A stretch of DNA of 64,000 nucleotides from Epithemia pelagica (Eukaryota > Bacillariophyta > Bacillariophyceae > Surirellales > Surirellaceae), in NCBI GenBank assembly GCA_946965045.2, contig OX337234.1, forward strand, positions 310,001-374,000. The letters run 5' to 3'. Each line of letters opens with the position of its first letter. Within the stretch, counting starts at the first letter, position 1. Made by a program: the position numbers and the translations under genes. Under the pieces are notes generated by a model. That model ran no database searches and was not told the origin of the DNA. It saw nothing but the letters and a program-made list of their open reading frames with translations. Shown one piece after another: positions 20,983 through 31,177 of the stretch.

Positions 20983-21237
20983 TTACCAACACCCTTGCCC
21001 AAAGACAAGGGGCGATTCTTCTTGCGAGCGTGACGGCGACGACCGAAACACATGCCTTGCCTTGTTTTCCATCACCACAGTCATGATTGCTTCTTCGTCC
21101 TCCTTCTTCTTGTCACTACACTGTTCCGGAAAGGAATCGGCGTCCATCGTTCCAAAAGTAGCCAGAACGGCCCTGGGTGTCCTTCCAACAAGTCCTAGAA
21201 CAAGAATGGCTTGCATCGACAACCCGTACAATTTCAT
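20983..21237 (-). CDS. Small secreted-protein ORF or relic
   Basis: 84 codons starting MKLYGLSMQAILVLGLVGRT, a plausible signal peptide (basic start, hydrophobic core, cleavage near VLA), then an acidic/Lys-rich part (KKKEDEEAIM). Homologous sequence near 53690 reads MKVYRASMPTILILALVGR but then meets a stop; near 63775 it is also broken. A peptide with MEDVFDGAHDSGG and GPGPNIG follows in another frame at 20798-20992 and recurs in at least three other copies, so this ORF may be exon 1 of a decayed two-part gene. Function unknown. It sits upstream of Kelch copy 2 on the same strand. Confidence 0.35.
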   Translation of the reverse strand: MKLYGLSMQAILVLGLVGRTPRAVLATFGTMDADSFPEQCSDKKKEDEEAIMTVVMENKARHVFRSSPSRSQEESPLVFGQGCW

Positions 21238-21561
21238 GATGATGTCTTGTTTGTGTCATTCTCTTCAGGAAATCGGCCCACCAGGTTGTGAATCACAATT
21301 TATGTATCGGATGGCCTTTCGCCACAACTAGTGATTGTCTCGAACGCCGGTGGAGGAGATCTTGTTGCCTTGTTCATTCAGGTCTCGAAAATGGGTACCA
21401 TCGCCTTTCCTTTTCCTTTGCTACAATGACCCATCGTCCATACCATTTGTCCAACATACATAGAGAGTGCAATCACAGCTCTCTCCCTCATCAATCAGCA
21501 ATGGTCTGGCAAGCATCCTTTCAGGAATCCATGAAGCAAGAACATTCGTCGTTGTCCCGTA

Positions 21562-21634
21562 CGTGGGTATTCCGTGCAATGACATGAGCGCTGCTCTGCA
21601 ATGCTCCTATCAATGCAAGGAATAACCGCGCACG
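21562..21634. repeat. Conserved hairpin element, copy 2
   Basis: Arms around 21562-21586 and 21609-21634 (TATTCCGTGCAATGACATG against ATCAATGCAAGGAATA). More mismatches than copy 1, but same loop position and neighbours. A right-half copy follows at ~21727-21775. Confidence 0.6.
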
Positions 21635-23204
21635 TATCATCATCAAGTTCCCAAGAACCGTCGAGTCTGTGCTCACAACATAATACTTGTGCATGATGGA
21701 TGACTGTCCATTGATATACCATCCCAAGCGCTACTCTGCAACACTCCTGTCATTGCAAGGAATATAATGACACGGATCGAGTTCCCAAGAACCGTCGAGT
21801 CTGTCCTCACAGAGTACCTCGTACGTTATGGATGACTGAACAAAAGAACCATTCGTAAAAGAAACACGTTCTCAAATACCAACGCCTGCTGTGTCATCAC
21901 AGTCATTGCGAGCAGTCCTGTACTATCTGCAAATCCAAATTCAAGCCGTCGACCCAAGAACACTCTTTTTGTTGGCCGCATTGGGCTTCGTTTCCACCAA
22001 TGCTTACTACTATACGCAATCAACCGTTGGTCGCAGAAAGAGCTACTTGGAACGTTTGCCATTCACTGGGAAAGAGACCACCCAGCCCGAAAAGGACTGG
22101 ATTCCGTCGGCAATGGCCGGATCGTACGGCTCATTCTGGAGCTCTTCGTGGAGGTTGGGGTCCACTGTTCCATACCCCAAGGGCTAAAACAACAAGATCT
22201 GCTTGCCCTGTTGATAGGGGACCCAGAAAAGACTTTTCTGGTTGTCCTCTCACAAAGACGAGTCCGTTACTTCTTGCCAAGATCTTCTTCTTCTTCTTGT
22301 TCAACCGTTAACAGCACTACTTAGTACCGTGAATCTTGACTGGTATTGGATCGTCCAATGGTTGTTCCTGTGGTAGCTGTGGCCGGCAGATGCAGTACTT
22401 TGTAGGACAAGGGTACGTTCCAACAGGGCCCGTTCTGTCTCGCTCCATGAAGCAAAATCACCCGGTCCATCCAAAACTGCATGATTATTGATCCGGAGAG
22501 TTTTACACGCTCATGAATAACAGTTGTCCCTCAGTGGCACACACGACGAGGACCAAACGGCCTGTTTGCAGTAGTCCCCCCAACAACGGCAGCCAACATA
22601 CTATCGCCACCGCCATTGCAGTTTTGTCGTGTGTCATGATGGTTGCGATAGTGGGTCAAGAATGGTTCGCATTCCTCATTCTTATAAGAATGATATTAGA
22701 TATACAACCACAACTCGGAGAACGGTCCATCTCTTATCTACCTTGTGTGCTCTTGCACAAAAACAGCAGCAGGGATGCTACAATGTCATCAACATGTAAT
22801 AGTAGAGAGACAACGAGAGAGATGTACGATGAATGCAAGCGAGGATGTCTTCCGTTTGCGATGTTGGTGTGTTGGTTTGTTATTACAAGAGTGTAACGTA
22901 TTGCTCTGTATGATATGGAATGATCCACAAGAGAACAAACGAGAGAGATTGAAGAACTGTAAACTTGGGAGAGCAACAACCACATATACTGTCTGCGCAC
23001 CTTGTCAAAACCGGACTGCATGACGGACTGTCCTGGAATCTAGGAGTAAGAGCGTATAGCTATGAGAACACATCTCCAATAGCGAGTACTCCTAGTGGCC
23101 ATCTAATATATAGAGTATGAGGACCATGATGGGTCCTCCGGAGACGGAAAAAACAAACAGGACGCCGAGAGAGAGAACCGTACGGCGTTGCGGTGGACGA
23201 GGAA

Positions 23205-23420
23205 GGCCTCCGGCGGCAGTCAGAAGGGGTCCAGGATATGAGAAAAAGTAGTAGTGCTACCATCATCATCCTGATAAGGAAAATCAATGATCAAGAGACT
23301 TGAGTAAAAGAAACACTCTTGGCTTGTACGGGCACTCTAGCTTTATTGTATGAAATCTAGAGAACCTTCTGCATTCACCAACACCAAGTCTAGAGCTTTT
23401 CCGGTTCATTAGAGACGGTG
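23205..23420 (-). pseudogene. Truncated 5' end of the plastid-protein gene, copy C
   Basis: Encodes MMMVALLLFLISWTP, almost the same as the first 16 residues of the intact gene (MMMMVTLLLLLISWTP), preceded by the same leader (AATGATCAAGAGACTTGAG). After WTP the frame runs into unrelated Arg/Ser-rich sequence, so this is the best-preserved of the three truncated copies and shows the breakpoint lies just after the signal-peptide core. Confidence 0.75.
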
Positions 23421-23829
23421 GTACAAAAAAACTCTTGCGCCCAATGATCTCTCATAGATGATGAAACAATCGAAACGAGGTCTTTGTACAAGATAGGTGG
23501 GTAAACGATGCTAACAAAGGAAGGATATTTTGGCTCTAACGATTGGTACTCATACGATGGCTCTTTCATCTTACGGGATAGGGGACAAGATCACAGTTTT
23601 TCAGGCTAATCGGAAAACCGGATGGCCAATGTAGGATGTATGCCCCTATCTGCCTTTGGCAAACCGCATACTGACACCACTAGCTCTCTGCTGCCAGTAC
23701 AAAGAGACCATTTCTAGGATGGGATACAATCGAACCAAAACACGACAGTCAATTCCTGGTGACCAGGACCCCGTCACCACACAACCTCTTGACACAGGGA
23801 CCGAAGAAAAACATGAGCTTGTTGTGCTG

Positions 23830-24948
23830 TTAGCTTGGAACTTTGCCAATCTCCAACAAACGTGCAAAGAGCCAACTCTTCTTGTCCACAAGTGACAGTG
23901 TTTCACGCGAAAATTTTTTTCCACTACTGCGAGTAATAACAGTAAGAGTATTCGGCAAGGACACCAGGTCACAAACATAGTTCCTTACTGTCAAGTCCGG
24001 AAGCTCCCAAACTATGTTTCTCACAGTATCCAGAACTTCCACAGCATATAAAGATTTATAGCTGTCATCGCATCCTCCTGCAACAACAAGACAGGAACCC
24101 ACTTGAACTGCAGACAATCCAGCTCTCGACTCATTCAAAGTGAGTTTCTTGTGGATGGTCCAGGACTTTGTGGACAATGCGACACTGGATGTGGCAGTGG
24201 GAGCATCCAACCAATCATCAAACTCCAGGTATTCAACCGAATCCAGACAACTGGCGGTTCCCAACCCACCAACAGCATAGATGCGCGAACCAACCACAGC
24301 CATAACAAAATCGAATCGACATTCTTTCAACGATGGCCCAGATTTGACCGAATACGGGTTCCCGGATACCGTGTCCAGGATATCAACGGATGATAAGAAG
24401 GTCTCGACACCAAAAATGCATCCGCCCGCCACCACAATAAATCTGTCAGAAACAGATACAGCGGCGCAGCCATGTCGTTTACTCGTCAAACGACAATTCA
24501 TTATCTTCCATCCATTGGAGCTGTTGCCGGAAGAAGAAGATGATGAATGAAGTAAATCGCCGACATGGATACGTTCAATAGTATCCAAGGCAGTGTGGCC
24601 GTTGAATCCGCCAATGGCGTAAACAGCGCCATTGCATACCACGGAAGCAAGATCTCTTCGTTTTTCTTGTAAAGGCGGCCCCTTTTGCCACCTGTTTTCG
24701 CCAACGTTCATGAGACTAACCAAATTCGTTGGACCACCAGAAGTAGGTCCCGCCCATCCTCCCAACAACACCAACAACTTGTCGTGGTTCGTGGTTGGGT
24801 GATTAACGACAATCAACCCTTTGCCCCACTCATGCCGTCCCAAGAGTGGAGGCCACCTATCACTAGATGGCCTCCACTTTGGTTCTATTTTGTCCTTGCT
24901 GTCGGCAAAGACCAATCCTGACAACGAAGCTTGTTCCTGGACCTTCAT
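23830..24948 (-). CDS. Kelch-repeat protein, array copy 3
   Basis: 372 residues from the ATG at 24948 (MKVQEQASLSGLVFADSKDK), intact. Its first blade is of the WGKGLIVVNHP type shared with the copy at 47.9 kb, unlike the GHASVLVHHP type of most others. Other differences: GGCIFGVETFLSS in blade 3, and KSLYAVEVLDT in blade 5. The Ser linker is short (SSSSSSGNSSNG). Confidence 0.84.
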   Translation of the reverse strand: MKVQEQASLSGLVFADSKDKIEPKWRPSSDRWPPLLGRHEWGKGLIVVNHPTTNHDKLLVLLGGWAGPTSGGPTNLVSLMNVGENRWQKGPPLQEKRRDLASVVCNGAVYAIGGFNGHTALDTIERIHVGDLLHSSSSSSGNSSNGWKIMNCRLTSKRHGCAAVSVSDRFIVVAGGCIFGVETFLSSVDILDTVSGNPYSVKSGPSLKECRFDFVMAVVGSRIYAVGGLGTASCLDSVEYLEFDDWLDAPTATSSVALSTKSWTIHKKLTLNESRAGLSAVQVGSCLVVAGGCDDSYKSLYAVEVLDTVRNIVWELPDLTVRNYVCDLVSLPNTLTVITRSSGKKFSRETLSLVDKKSWLFARLLEIGKVPS

Positions 24949-26049
24949 CCTTTTGGGTATTGGACTATTTTTGTGGAACAGGTCAAAAAGGTTCTTTCTT
25001 CCTTCACGAGGGGCGGTTTCTTTTTGTTGATGGGTGCAGCCAAGTCAAATTCCAAGTGTTGTGGATGTTTCCGACTGACTGTTCCTGGACTGTGGAGGTT
25101 ATTGATGTTGGCCGTGGATGTTGTTGAAAACGACTGATTCGTGCTTGTTCTTCATCGAACACAAGTCCATCGTACATACTGTATTGGGAAAGTCAGTCGC
25201 CGATTGGAGGGAGTGGTTTCGATGACATGTACTCCCAAGCACATATTGAAATCAGGTCGCACCTGGGTCGCAAGCACGAGACGGATTGACTGAAGTTTTT
25301 TGATGTACCTTTAGGCACGACTTACAAGCGACCTAATTACTCTAGGCGTTTGGGAGTAGCACCGAGGCAGTCAAAACCGGACTAAGAGACGGACACCTAG
25401 GATGGCTACCCCACCAACCCTGCAAGCCATTATCGTCTCCGCTTTTGATCATGTGGATGCGAGAACAATTTGGGTAGCTATGACTTCGCTTGTATATGGA
25501 ACGAGAGCACAATTTCTCGGCCTAGAAAGAACAAGAACTGGAGAACAATGGAAGTCTATCGGTCATTGGAGAATCCTATGCACCGACAGTGTTTCCAGTT
25601 CACAGAGACCACCAACATAATGGAACACAATCCAGTCGAAAAGCGAGACTGTCGTCAAATTCCAATCGGCATCTTGAAGTACGAGTACGAAATCTAGGTC
25701 ACAAAAGACTTTTTTCGTATTCCACGACAAGGGATGGATGCGTATGCACTATCAAAACTTGGAATCGAAACTATTTATGAGCGACAAAAGGATGCCAAGA
25801 AGAAACTTTGACACGACAGCACCGATCGATCGAGATAGTTGTGGACCAAAAAGCTTTTCTATCCTCCACTGCTTTTCCACTGATTTTTCATCATTCTTCC
25901 CGTTGAACGTTGCAACAAGTCATGGCAATAAAAAGATTTCAATTCTTATCTACCTACCAGGGCCCGTAACCACAGAACCTCTTTCACCAAGGGTGTAAAG
26001 AAAAGCATGTGAATAAGCATGTTGTACTGATTCCAAACACTTGTCCGGG
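24949..26049. other. Flank between Kelch copies 3 and 4
   Basis: Copy 3 leader to ~25240. A junction near 25300 (TGTACCTTTAGGCACGACTT) recurs at 47150 beside the AAA-like fragment. From 25553 the sequence is the start of the 2.8-kb block duplicated at 32116. No gene is supported. Confidence 0.45.
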
Positions 26050-27195
26050 TTAAGATGGAACTTTGCCAATCTCCAACAAACGTGCAAAGAGCCAACTCTT
26101 CTTATCCACAAGTGACAGTGTTTCACACGAAAACTCTTCTCCACTACTGCGACTAATCACAGCAAGAGTATTCGGCAAGGACACCAAGCCACAAACACTC
26201 CTCCACGCTGTCAAGTCCGGAAGCTCCCAAACCATGTTTCTCACAGTATCCAAAACCTCCACAGCATATACGGATTGATAGCTGTAATCGGATCCTCCTG
26301 CAACAACAAGACAGGATCCCAATTGGACTGCAGTAAATCCAGCTCGCGACTTGTTCAAAATTAGTTCCTTGTGGACGGTCCAGGACTTTTTGGACAATGC
26401 GACAGTGGATGCGGCAGTGGGAGCATTCAACCAGTCATCAAACTCAAGGTATTCGACAGATTCCCGATAATCCAAGGGGAATATACTCCCACCACACCCA
26501 CCAATAGCAAAGATGCGTGAACCTACCACAGCCATTGCAAAAAAGCTTCGAACTTCGTTCAACGATGGCCCAGATACGACCACACACGGGTTCCCGGATG
26601 CCGTGTCCAGGATCTCAACGGATGATAAGTGACTGTCGCCAGAAATGCGTCCACCCGCCACCACAATAAATCTGTCACAAACAGCTACCGCCGCGCAGCC
26701 ATATCGTTTACTTGTCAAACGACACTTCAACATCTTCCATCCTTTGGAGCTGCTCTTGAAAGATGATGATGACGATGATGAAGGAAGTAAATCGCCGACA
26801 GGGAAACGTTCAATAGTATCCAAGGCAGTGTCGCCGTTGTCTCCGCCAATGGCGTAAACAGCGCCATTGCAAACAACGGAAGCAAGGTTTCTTCGTTTTT
26901 CTTGTAGAGGCGGTCCAGTTTGCCATCTTTTCTCGTCAACGTTCCAGAGACTAACCAAATTCGTTGGACCCCCAGAAATAGGTTCCGGCCATCCTCCCAA
27001 CAAAACCACCATCTTGTCGCGGTTCATGGCTGGATGATGAACAAGAACCGACGCATGGCCCCCCCTATGCCGCCCCATGAGTGAGGTCCAGTTTTCACTA
27101 GATGGCCTCCACTTCGGTTCTATTTCGTCCTTTCTGTCGGCAAAGACCAATCCTGACAGCAAAGCTTGTTCCTGGACCTTCATCCTTGTGGGCAT
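26050..27195 (-). CDS. Kelch-repeat protein, array copy 4
   Basis: 381 residues from the ATG at 27195 (MPTRMKVQEQALLSG); the conserved second Met at 27183 is an equally possible start. Intact. Blade 4 has GGSIFPLDYRESVEYLEF and blade 5 GGSDYSYQSVYAVEVLDT. Blade 3 reads GRISGDSHLSSVEIL. It is the parent or sister of copy 6, with which it shares everything except a central 0.36-kb tract. Confidence 0.85.
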   Translation of the reverse strand: MPTRMKVQEQALLSGLVFADRKDEIEPKWRPSSENWTSLMGRHRGGHASVLVHHPAMNRDKMVVLLGGWPEPISGGPTNLVSLWNVDEKRWQTGPPLQEKRRNLASVVCNGAVYAIGGDNGDTALDTIERFPVGDLLPSSSSSSSFKSSSKGWKMLKCRLTSKRYGCAAVAVCDRFIVVAGGRISGDSHLSSVEILDTASGNPCVVVSGPSLNEVRSFFAMAVVGSRIFAIGGCGGSIFPLDYRESVEYLEFDDWLNAPTAASTVALSKKSWTVHKELILNKSRAGFTAVQLGSCLVVAGGSDYSYQSVYAVEVLDTVRNMVWELPDLTAWRSVCGLVSLPNTLAVISRSSGEEFSCETLSLVDKKSWLFARLLEIGKVPS

Positions 27196-27808
27196 TGGAC
27201 TTTTTTTGTGGAACAGGTCAACAGGTTCTTTGTTCGTCTCAAGGAGCGCTTTCTTTTTCTGGCATCGAGAAACGTTTTTTCATGGATGTGTTTTGACTGA
27301 CTGGTAAGTTCTCGGTCCTTAGCTCTGAAGGTTATTGGTGATGACGATTGATTCGTGCTTGTTTTCCATCGAACACAATTTGACCGATCCAAATCCATCA
27401 TACATGTTGCGTTGGGAGAGTTCGAAGGGAAATAAGCGGAGCGGTTTCGATGGTTGAGAAGACACACCTCGACGGATCAGACAATAGGTGCTGATTCGCG
27501 CGTGACATGTGCTCGTTGAACTGTCCTAGTGGATCGATTGTTTTTTTCAGCGGACAACGGTTGCTTGATTCGTCTCCGAGGGCATTTCGATGGACGACGT
27601 CTTAGAATGCATATTTCCTCCTCCTTCTTTCTTGCCACTGAAATTGGTGTCATTGCTTTTCCGATTCATTTGCTACAATGACCAGTTGTCCATACCATCT
27701 GTGCAACATCTAGAGAATATGCAATCACAGCTCTCGTCATCATTAGCAATGGTCCGGCAAGCATCCTAGCAGGAATCTACCAGCCAAGAACACATTCGTC
27801 TCTGTCCC

Positions 27809-27882
27809 GTGCAAGGATATTTCTTGGAATGACCGGAGCGCTACTCTGCAACTCCTGCCATTGCAAGGAATATACTTGCACG
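27809..27882. repeat. Conserved hairpin element, copy 3
   Basis: Arms GTGCAAGGATATTTCTTGGA... (from 27809) and ...TTGCAAGGAATATACTTGCAC (to ~27881). Carried in the 2.8-kb duplication. Confidence 0.65.
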
Positions 27883-28805
27883 AGTGTATGCTCGCCGAAT
27901 ACTTGTGTGCAATAAGGATGAAGAAAAGGACCATTCGTAGACGAAATACCATCCCAAATACAAACGCCTGCTGTAGAATCATCAGAGTCTTTGCGACCAG
28001 TCAGGTATCTGCCATCGAAATTCCAACCGTCTGCTCCAGAACAACACACTCTTTTGGTTCCCTTCAGGGGCCGAGGTCTCCACCAATGCCTACTACGCAT
28101 TGCCGAACGAGCTGCTCGGAACGTTGGCGACTCTTTGTATTAAAGAGACAGACCACCCAGCCAAGCCTCCACGATTCCTGGACCCCGACCTTCACGGATC
28201 TCCAGAAGGAGCCGAACCATCATCCCACAGCATCGTGCGGCTCATTCGGGAGGTCGTGAAGGTTGGGGTCCACCGTTCCATACATAGTACCCCAAAAGGA
28301 CAAAAACAACAACCACAAGAGCCTCCCATCACGACCACTCCCTCTCTTTTGGCCAAGATCTTGTTGTGGTTGTTGTACATCCGTGAATATAGCAGCACGA
28401 TGACTCTTGAATGGTAGTGCCTCGTCCAGTGGTTGTGAATGTGGTAGCTTGCCGGCAGGTGCAGTACTTTGTACATCGGCCCGTTCTGTCTCGTTCTACG
28501 AAGCACAATGACCCGGTCCATCCAACCCTGCCTGCTTTGGATGCGGAAACGAGTTTGACACGCGGATGAATAAAACAAGTTATGCGGATGGATGAAATAA
28601 AAGTTGACCCTCATTTTTGCAGACACGACGACAGGACCAAACGGCCTACTAGCAGAAGCCAACACAACCAAACAGAGAAACGGAATCACCAATATCACAA
28701 CACACGGATACACGCTGTCCGACAGCGGACAGCTTCGCACACCGCCATTGCCAATTATTTGTTGTTGTTGTTTCTAATCCGCACCGGAAAGGAAACCATG
28801 CGCGC

Positions 28806-28870
28806 GTGATCATCACCACGCCGGGTCGCGCATTGCGGAGGAGTGTAGCGCGCGCAACGTCTCACAAAAT
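28806..28870. other. Paralogous hAT empty site, copy 1
   Basis: Reads GTGATCATCACCACGCCGGG, then TCGCGCAT and the GAGGAGTGTAGCGCGCGCAA segment without interruption. It matches the two flanks of the hAT element (54110-54142 and 61067-61120) once the element and one target copy are removed. Confidence 0.7.
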
Positions 28871-29147
28871 TCCAAGAACGCGAAAGAAAAAAGTGAAGAC
28901 CACATTCCAAACAAGACACAAGACAAAGGAGGAGAAGAGGAGGGGGACGAGACTTTAGTGGCTTACGAATGTCAGGACAACCACAACGACAACAACAACA
29001 ACAACAACAACAGCAGCAGCAAAACCACCACCCAAAGGGTCTCGTACTGCCACTGCCAACACAACCATCACTCAAGTGCTGGAACCGAACTATGCGGATA
29101 CCACTGAACCCATTCCTCCCACAACACCAACAAAAATACCCACCCAG

Positions 29148-29185
<38 letters not shown>

Positions 29186-30037
29186 GAAGAAAAGGCATTC
29201 TTCTTTTTGCCCTGGCGACTGGAGGTGACACCCGGTTATCTATGGGGAATGGTGGAATCTGGAGGCTGCACCAGAACAAACAGAGAAACCACACCATCCG
29301 AACCAATCATTCAAACTCCCGAACGTTGATTCGTCATGATGCAACAATGGGCGCAATGGAATCGACGACAACCACCACCACCACCCATTGTAGATAGAAG
29401 TAGCGCCACTGAGCCGTCGTCGCCATGGTCCTGGGAGCCACACCCTGGGACATGCTGAAGGTCCTTCCGTCTGCTCCAACAGCAACCGCAATAAAGGGAA
29501 TCCAACCACACGGAGAGAATGCGTCATGATCCCATATGGTCCCCGGTCGATAACCATATGTCATGCATAATTTGAGTACTCCGTTTCGTTTTGGTTTTTT
29601 GGGTACACCATCGAGTCAAGAATCCTCCCATCTCCAAACAACATGGATTCGGCTTCCTATAACCTTTTCCGCATTCACCAATACCAGATCTTCACAGTGA
29701 GATGGTCTTTGTACAGGATTTGCGGGTGGACTAAGCTAAAAGCCAAAGGATATTATTTAGCACTAGCTCTTGCAGTGAGATGTATCTCTATACACCATGG
29801 GAGACGGAACGATATCACAGTTTCTCGACCTAAACGGAAAACGGATGACCAATGTCGGCCGATACTGTCTTTGGCAAATCGCCTACAGACACCACTCTCG
29901 ATCTCTGCTGCCAGTATGCATAGACCATATCCAGGATGGGACACAATCGAACCAAAACACGACAGTCAATTCCTACCCCGTCACCACAGAACCTCTTGAC
30001 ACAGGGTCCGAAAGAAAAGCATGAGTGTATTGTGCTG

Positions 30038-31177
30038 TTAGCTTGGAACTTCGCCGATCTCCAACAGACGTGCAAAGAGCCAACTCTTCTTGTCCACAAG
30101 TGAAAGCGTTTTACACGAAAACTCTTCTCCACTACTGCGAGTAATCACAGCAAGAGTATTCGACAAGGACAACAGGCCACAACCACCCCACTTCTCTGTC
30201 AAGTCCGGAAGCTCCCAAACCATGTTTCTCACAGTATCCAAAACCTCCAAAGCATATACGGTTTTACCGTTGTCATCGCATCCTCCTGCAACAACAAGAC
30301 AGGAACCCAATTGGACCGCAGAAAATACCACTTGGCCTGGAGAAACTACAATTCTCGGCTTGCTCAAAACGAGTTTCTTGTGGACGGTCCAAGACTTTGT
30401 CGACAATGCGACAGTGGATGTGGCAGGATCCAACCAGTCATCAAACTCAAGGTATTCGACCGAATCCAGGCATCTGGCGAACAGATTCCGCCACCCACCA
30501 ACAGCATAGATGCGTGGACCTACCACAGCCATAACAAAGTCGCTTCGACCTACGTTCAACGATGGCCCAGATACGACCGAATACGGGTTCCCAGATGCCG
30601 TGTCCAGGATCTCAACGGATGATAAGTGACGGTCGCCAGAAATGCGTCCACCCGCCACCACAATAAATCTGTCAGAAACAGCTACAGCGGCGCAGCCCTT
30701 GCGTTTACTCGTCAAACGACACTTCAGCATCTTCCATCCCTTGGTGCTGATGCTGGAAGAAGAACATGATGATGAATAATGAAGTAAATCGCCGACATGG
30801 ATACGTTCAATAGTATCCAAGACAGTGTGGCCATTGAATCCGCCAATGACGTAAACAGCGCCATTGCATACCACGGTAGCAAGGTTTCTTCGTTTTTCTT
30901 GTAGAGGCGGTCCATTTTGCCACCTATTCTCCCCAACATTCCAGAGACTAACCAAATTTGTTGGACAAGAAAGTCGACCTCCCAACACAATCACCATCTT
31001 GTGGTTCATGGCTGGATGATGCACGAGTACCAACCCGTAGCCCCACACATGCCGTCCCAAGAGTGGAGGCCCAATATTACTAGATGGCCTCCATTGCGGT
31101 TCTATTTTGTCCTTGCTATCGGCAAAGACCAATCCTGACAACGAAGCTTGTTCCTGGATCTTCATCTTTGAGGGCAT
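30038..31177 (-). CDS. Kelch-repeat protein, array copy 5
   Basis: 379 residues from the ATG at 31177 (MPSKMKIQEQASLSG), intact; an in-frame ATG at 31279 would add a Lys-rich leader. Distinctive is an inserted segment before blade 5 (KPRIVVSPGQVVFSAVQLGS), shared only with the broken copy at 44.9 kb, which marks the two as sisters. Blade 1 is shortened (VIVLGGRLSCPTNLVS). Blade 5 ends TVYALEVLDT, also as in that copy. Confidence 0.84.
   Translation of the reverse strand: MPSKMKIQEQASLSGLVFADSKDKIEPQWRPSSNIGPPLLGRHVWGYGLVLVHHPAMNHKMVIVLGGRLSCPTNLVSLWNVGENRWQNGPPLQEKRRNLATVVCNGAVYVIGGFNGHTVLDTIERIHVGDLLHYSSSCSSSSISTKGWKMLKCRLTSKRKGCAAVAVSDRFIVVAGGRISGDRHLSSVEILDTASGNPYSVVSGPSLNVGRSDFVMAVVGPRIYAVGGWRNLFARCLDSVEYLEFDDWLDPATSTVALSTKSWTVHKKLVLSKPRIVVSPGQVVFSAVQLGSCLVVAGGCDDNGKTVYALEVLDTVRNMVWELPDLTEKWGGCGLLSLSNTLAVITRSSGEEFSCKTLSLVDKKSWLFARLLEIGEVPS

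Larger units (their letters stand above)
20274..23829. other. Long repeated flank between Kelch copies 2 and 3
   Basis: From left to right: the copy 2 leader (to ~20790); the relic segment with the MEDVFDGA-type peptide (20798-20992); the signal-peptide ORF at 20983-21237; two hairpin-type segments (21562-21634 and a half copy at ~21727-21775); a plus-strand frame with STNAYYYTQSTVG near 21980; decayed DOMON-unit sequence (22.5-22.9 kb); truncated plastid-gene start (23205-23420); and the Kelch 3' flank. No other gene is supported. Confidence 0.5.
25553..28372. repeat. Segmental duplication, left copy (pairs with 32116-34939)
   Basis: About 2.82 kb including Kelch copy 4 with both flanks. 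The right copy is offset by 6563-6567 bp and nearly identical over long stretches, e.g. 25738-25998 against 32302-32562. Identity starts near TCTATCGGTCATTGGAGAAT and ends at TTGTTGTGGTTG. Confidence 0.9.
27196..30037. other. Flank between Kelch copies 4 and 5: relics and simple repeats
   Basis: Holds the copy 4 leader, a Cys-rich relic with hairpin (27777-28100, minus strand, e.g. CCSGADGWNFDGRYLTG), a plus-strand frame with STNAYYALPNELLGTLATL near 28085, a 182-codon minus frame (28192-28740) whose middle recurs at 50.0-50.5 kb, a paralogue of the hAT target site near 28806, CAA/AAC runs (28985-29020, 29148-29190) and the common Kelch 3' flank (29301-30037). None of these frames is intact in all copies, so no gene is called. 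Confidence 0.5.

Noticed and set aside
28192-28740. 182-codon minus frame, partly conserved at 50011-50508
   Set aside because: Conserved in only two copies and frame-broken at 16.6 and 22.4 kb. No domain; kept as relic sequence, not called as a gene.
28755-29306. Minus-strand frame rich in Cys and Val (CCCCCCCCCCC)
   Set aside because: Product of CAA/CAG simple repeats read in antisense.
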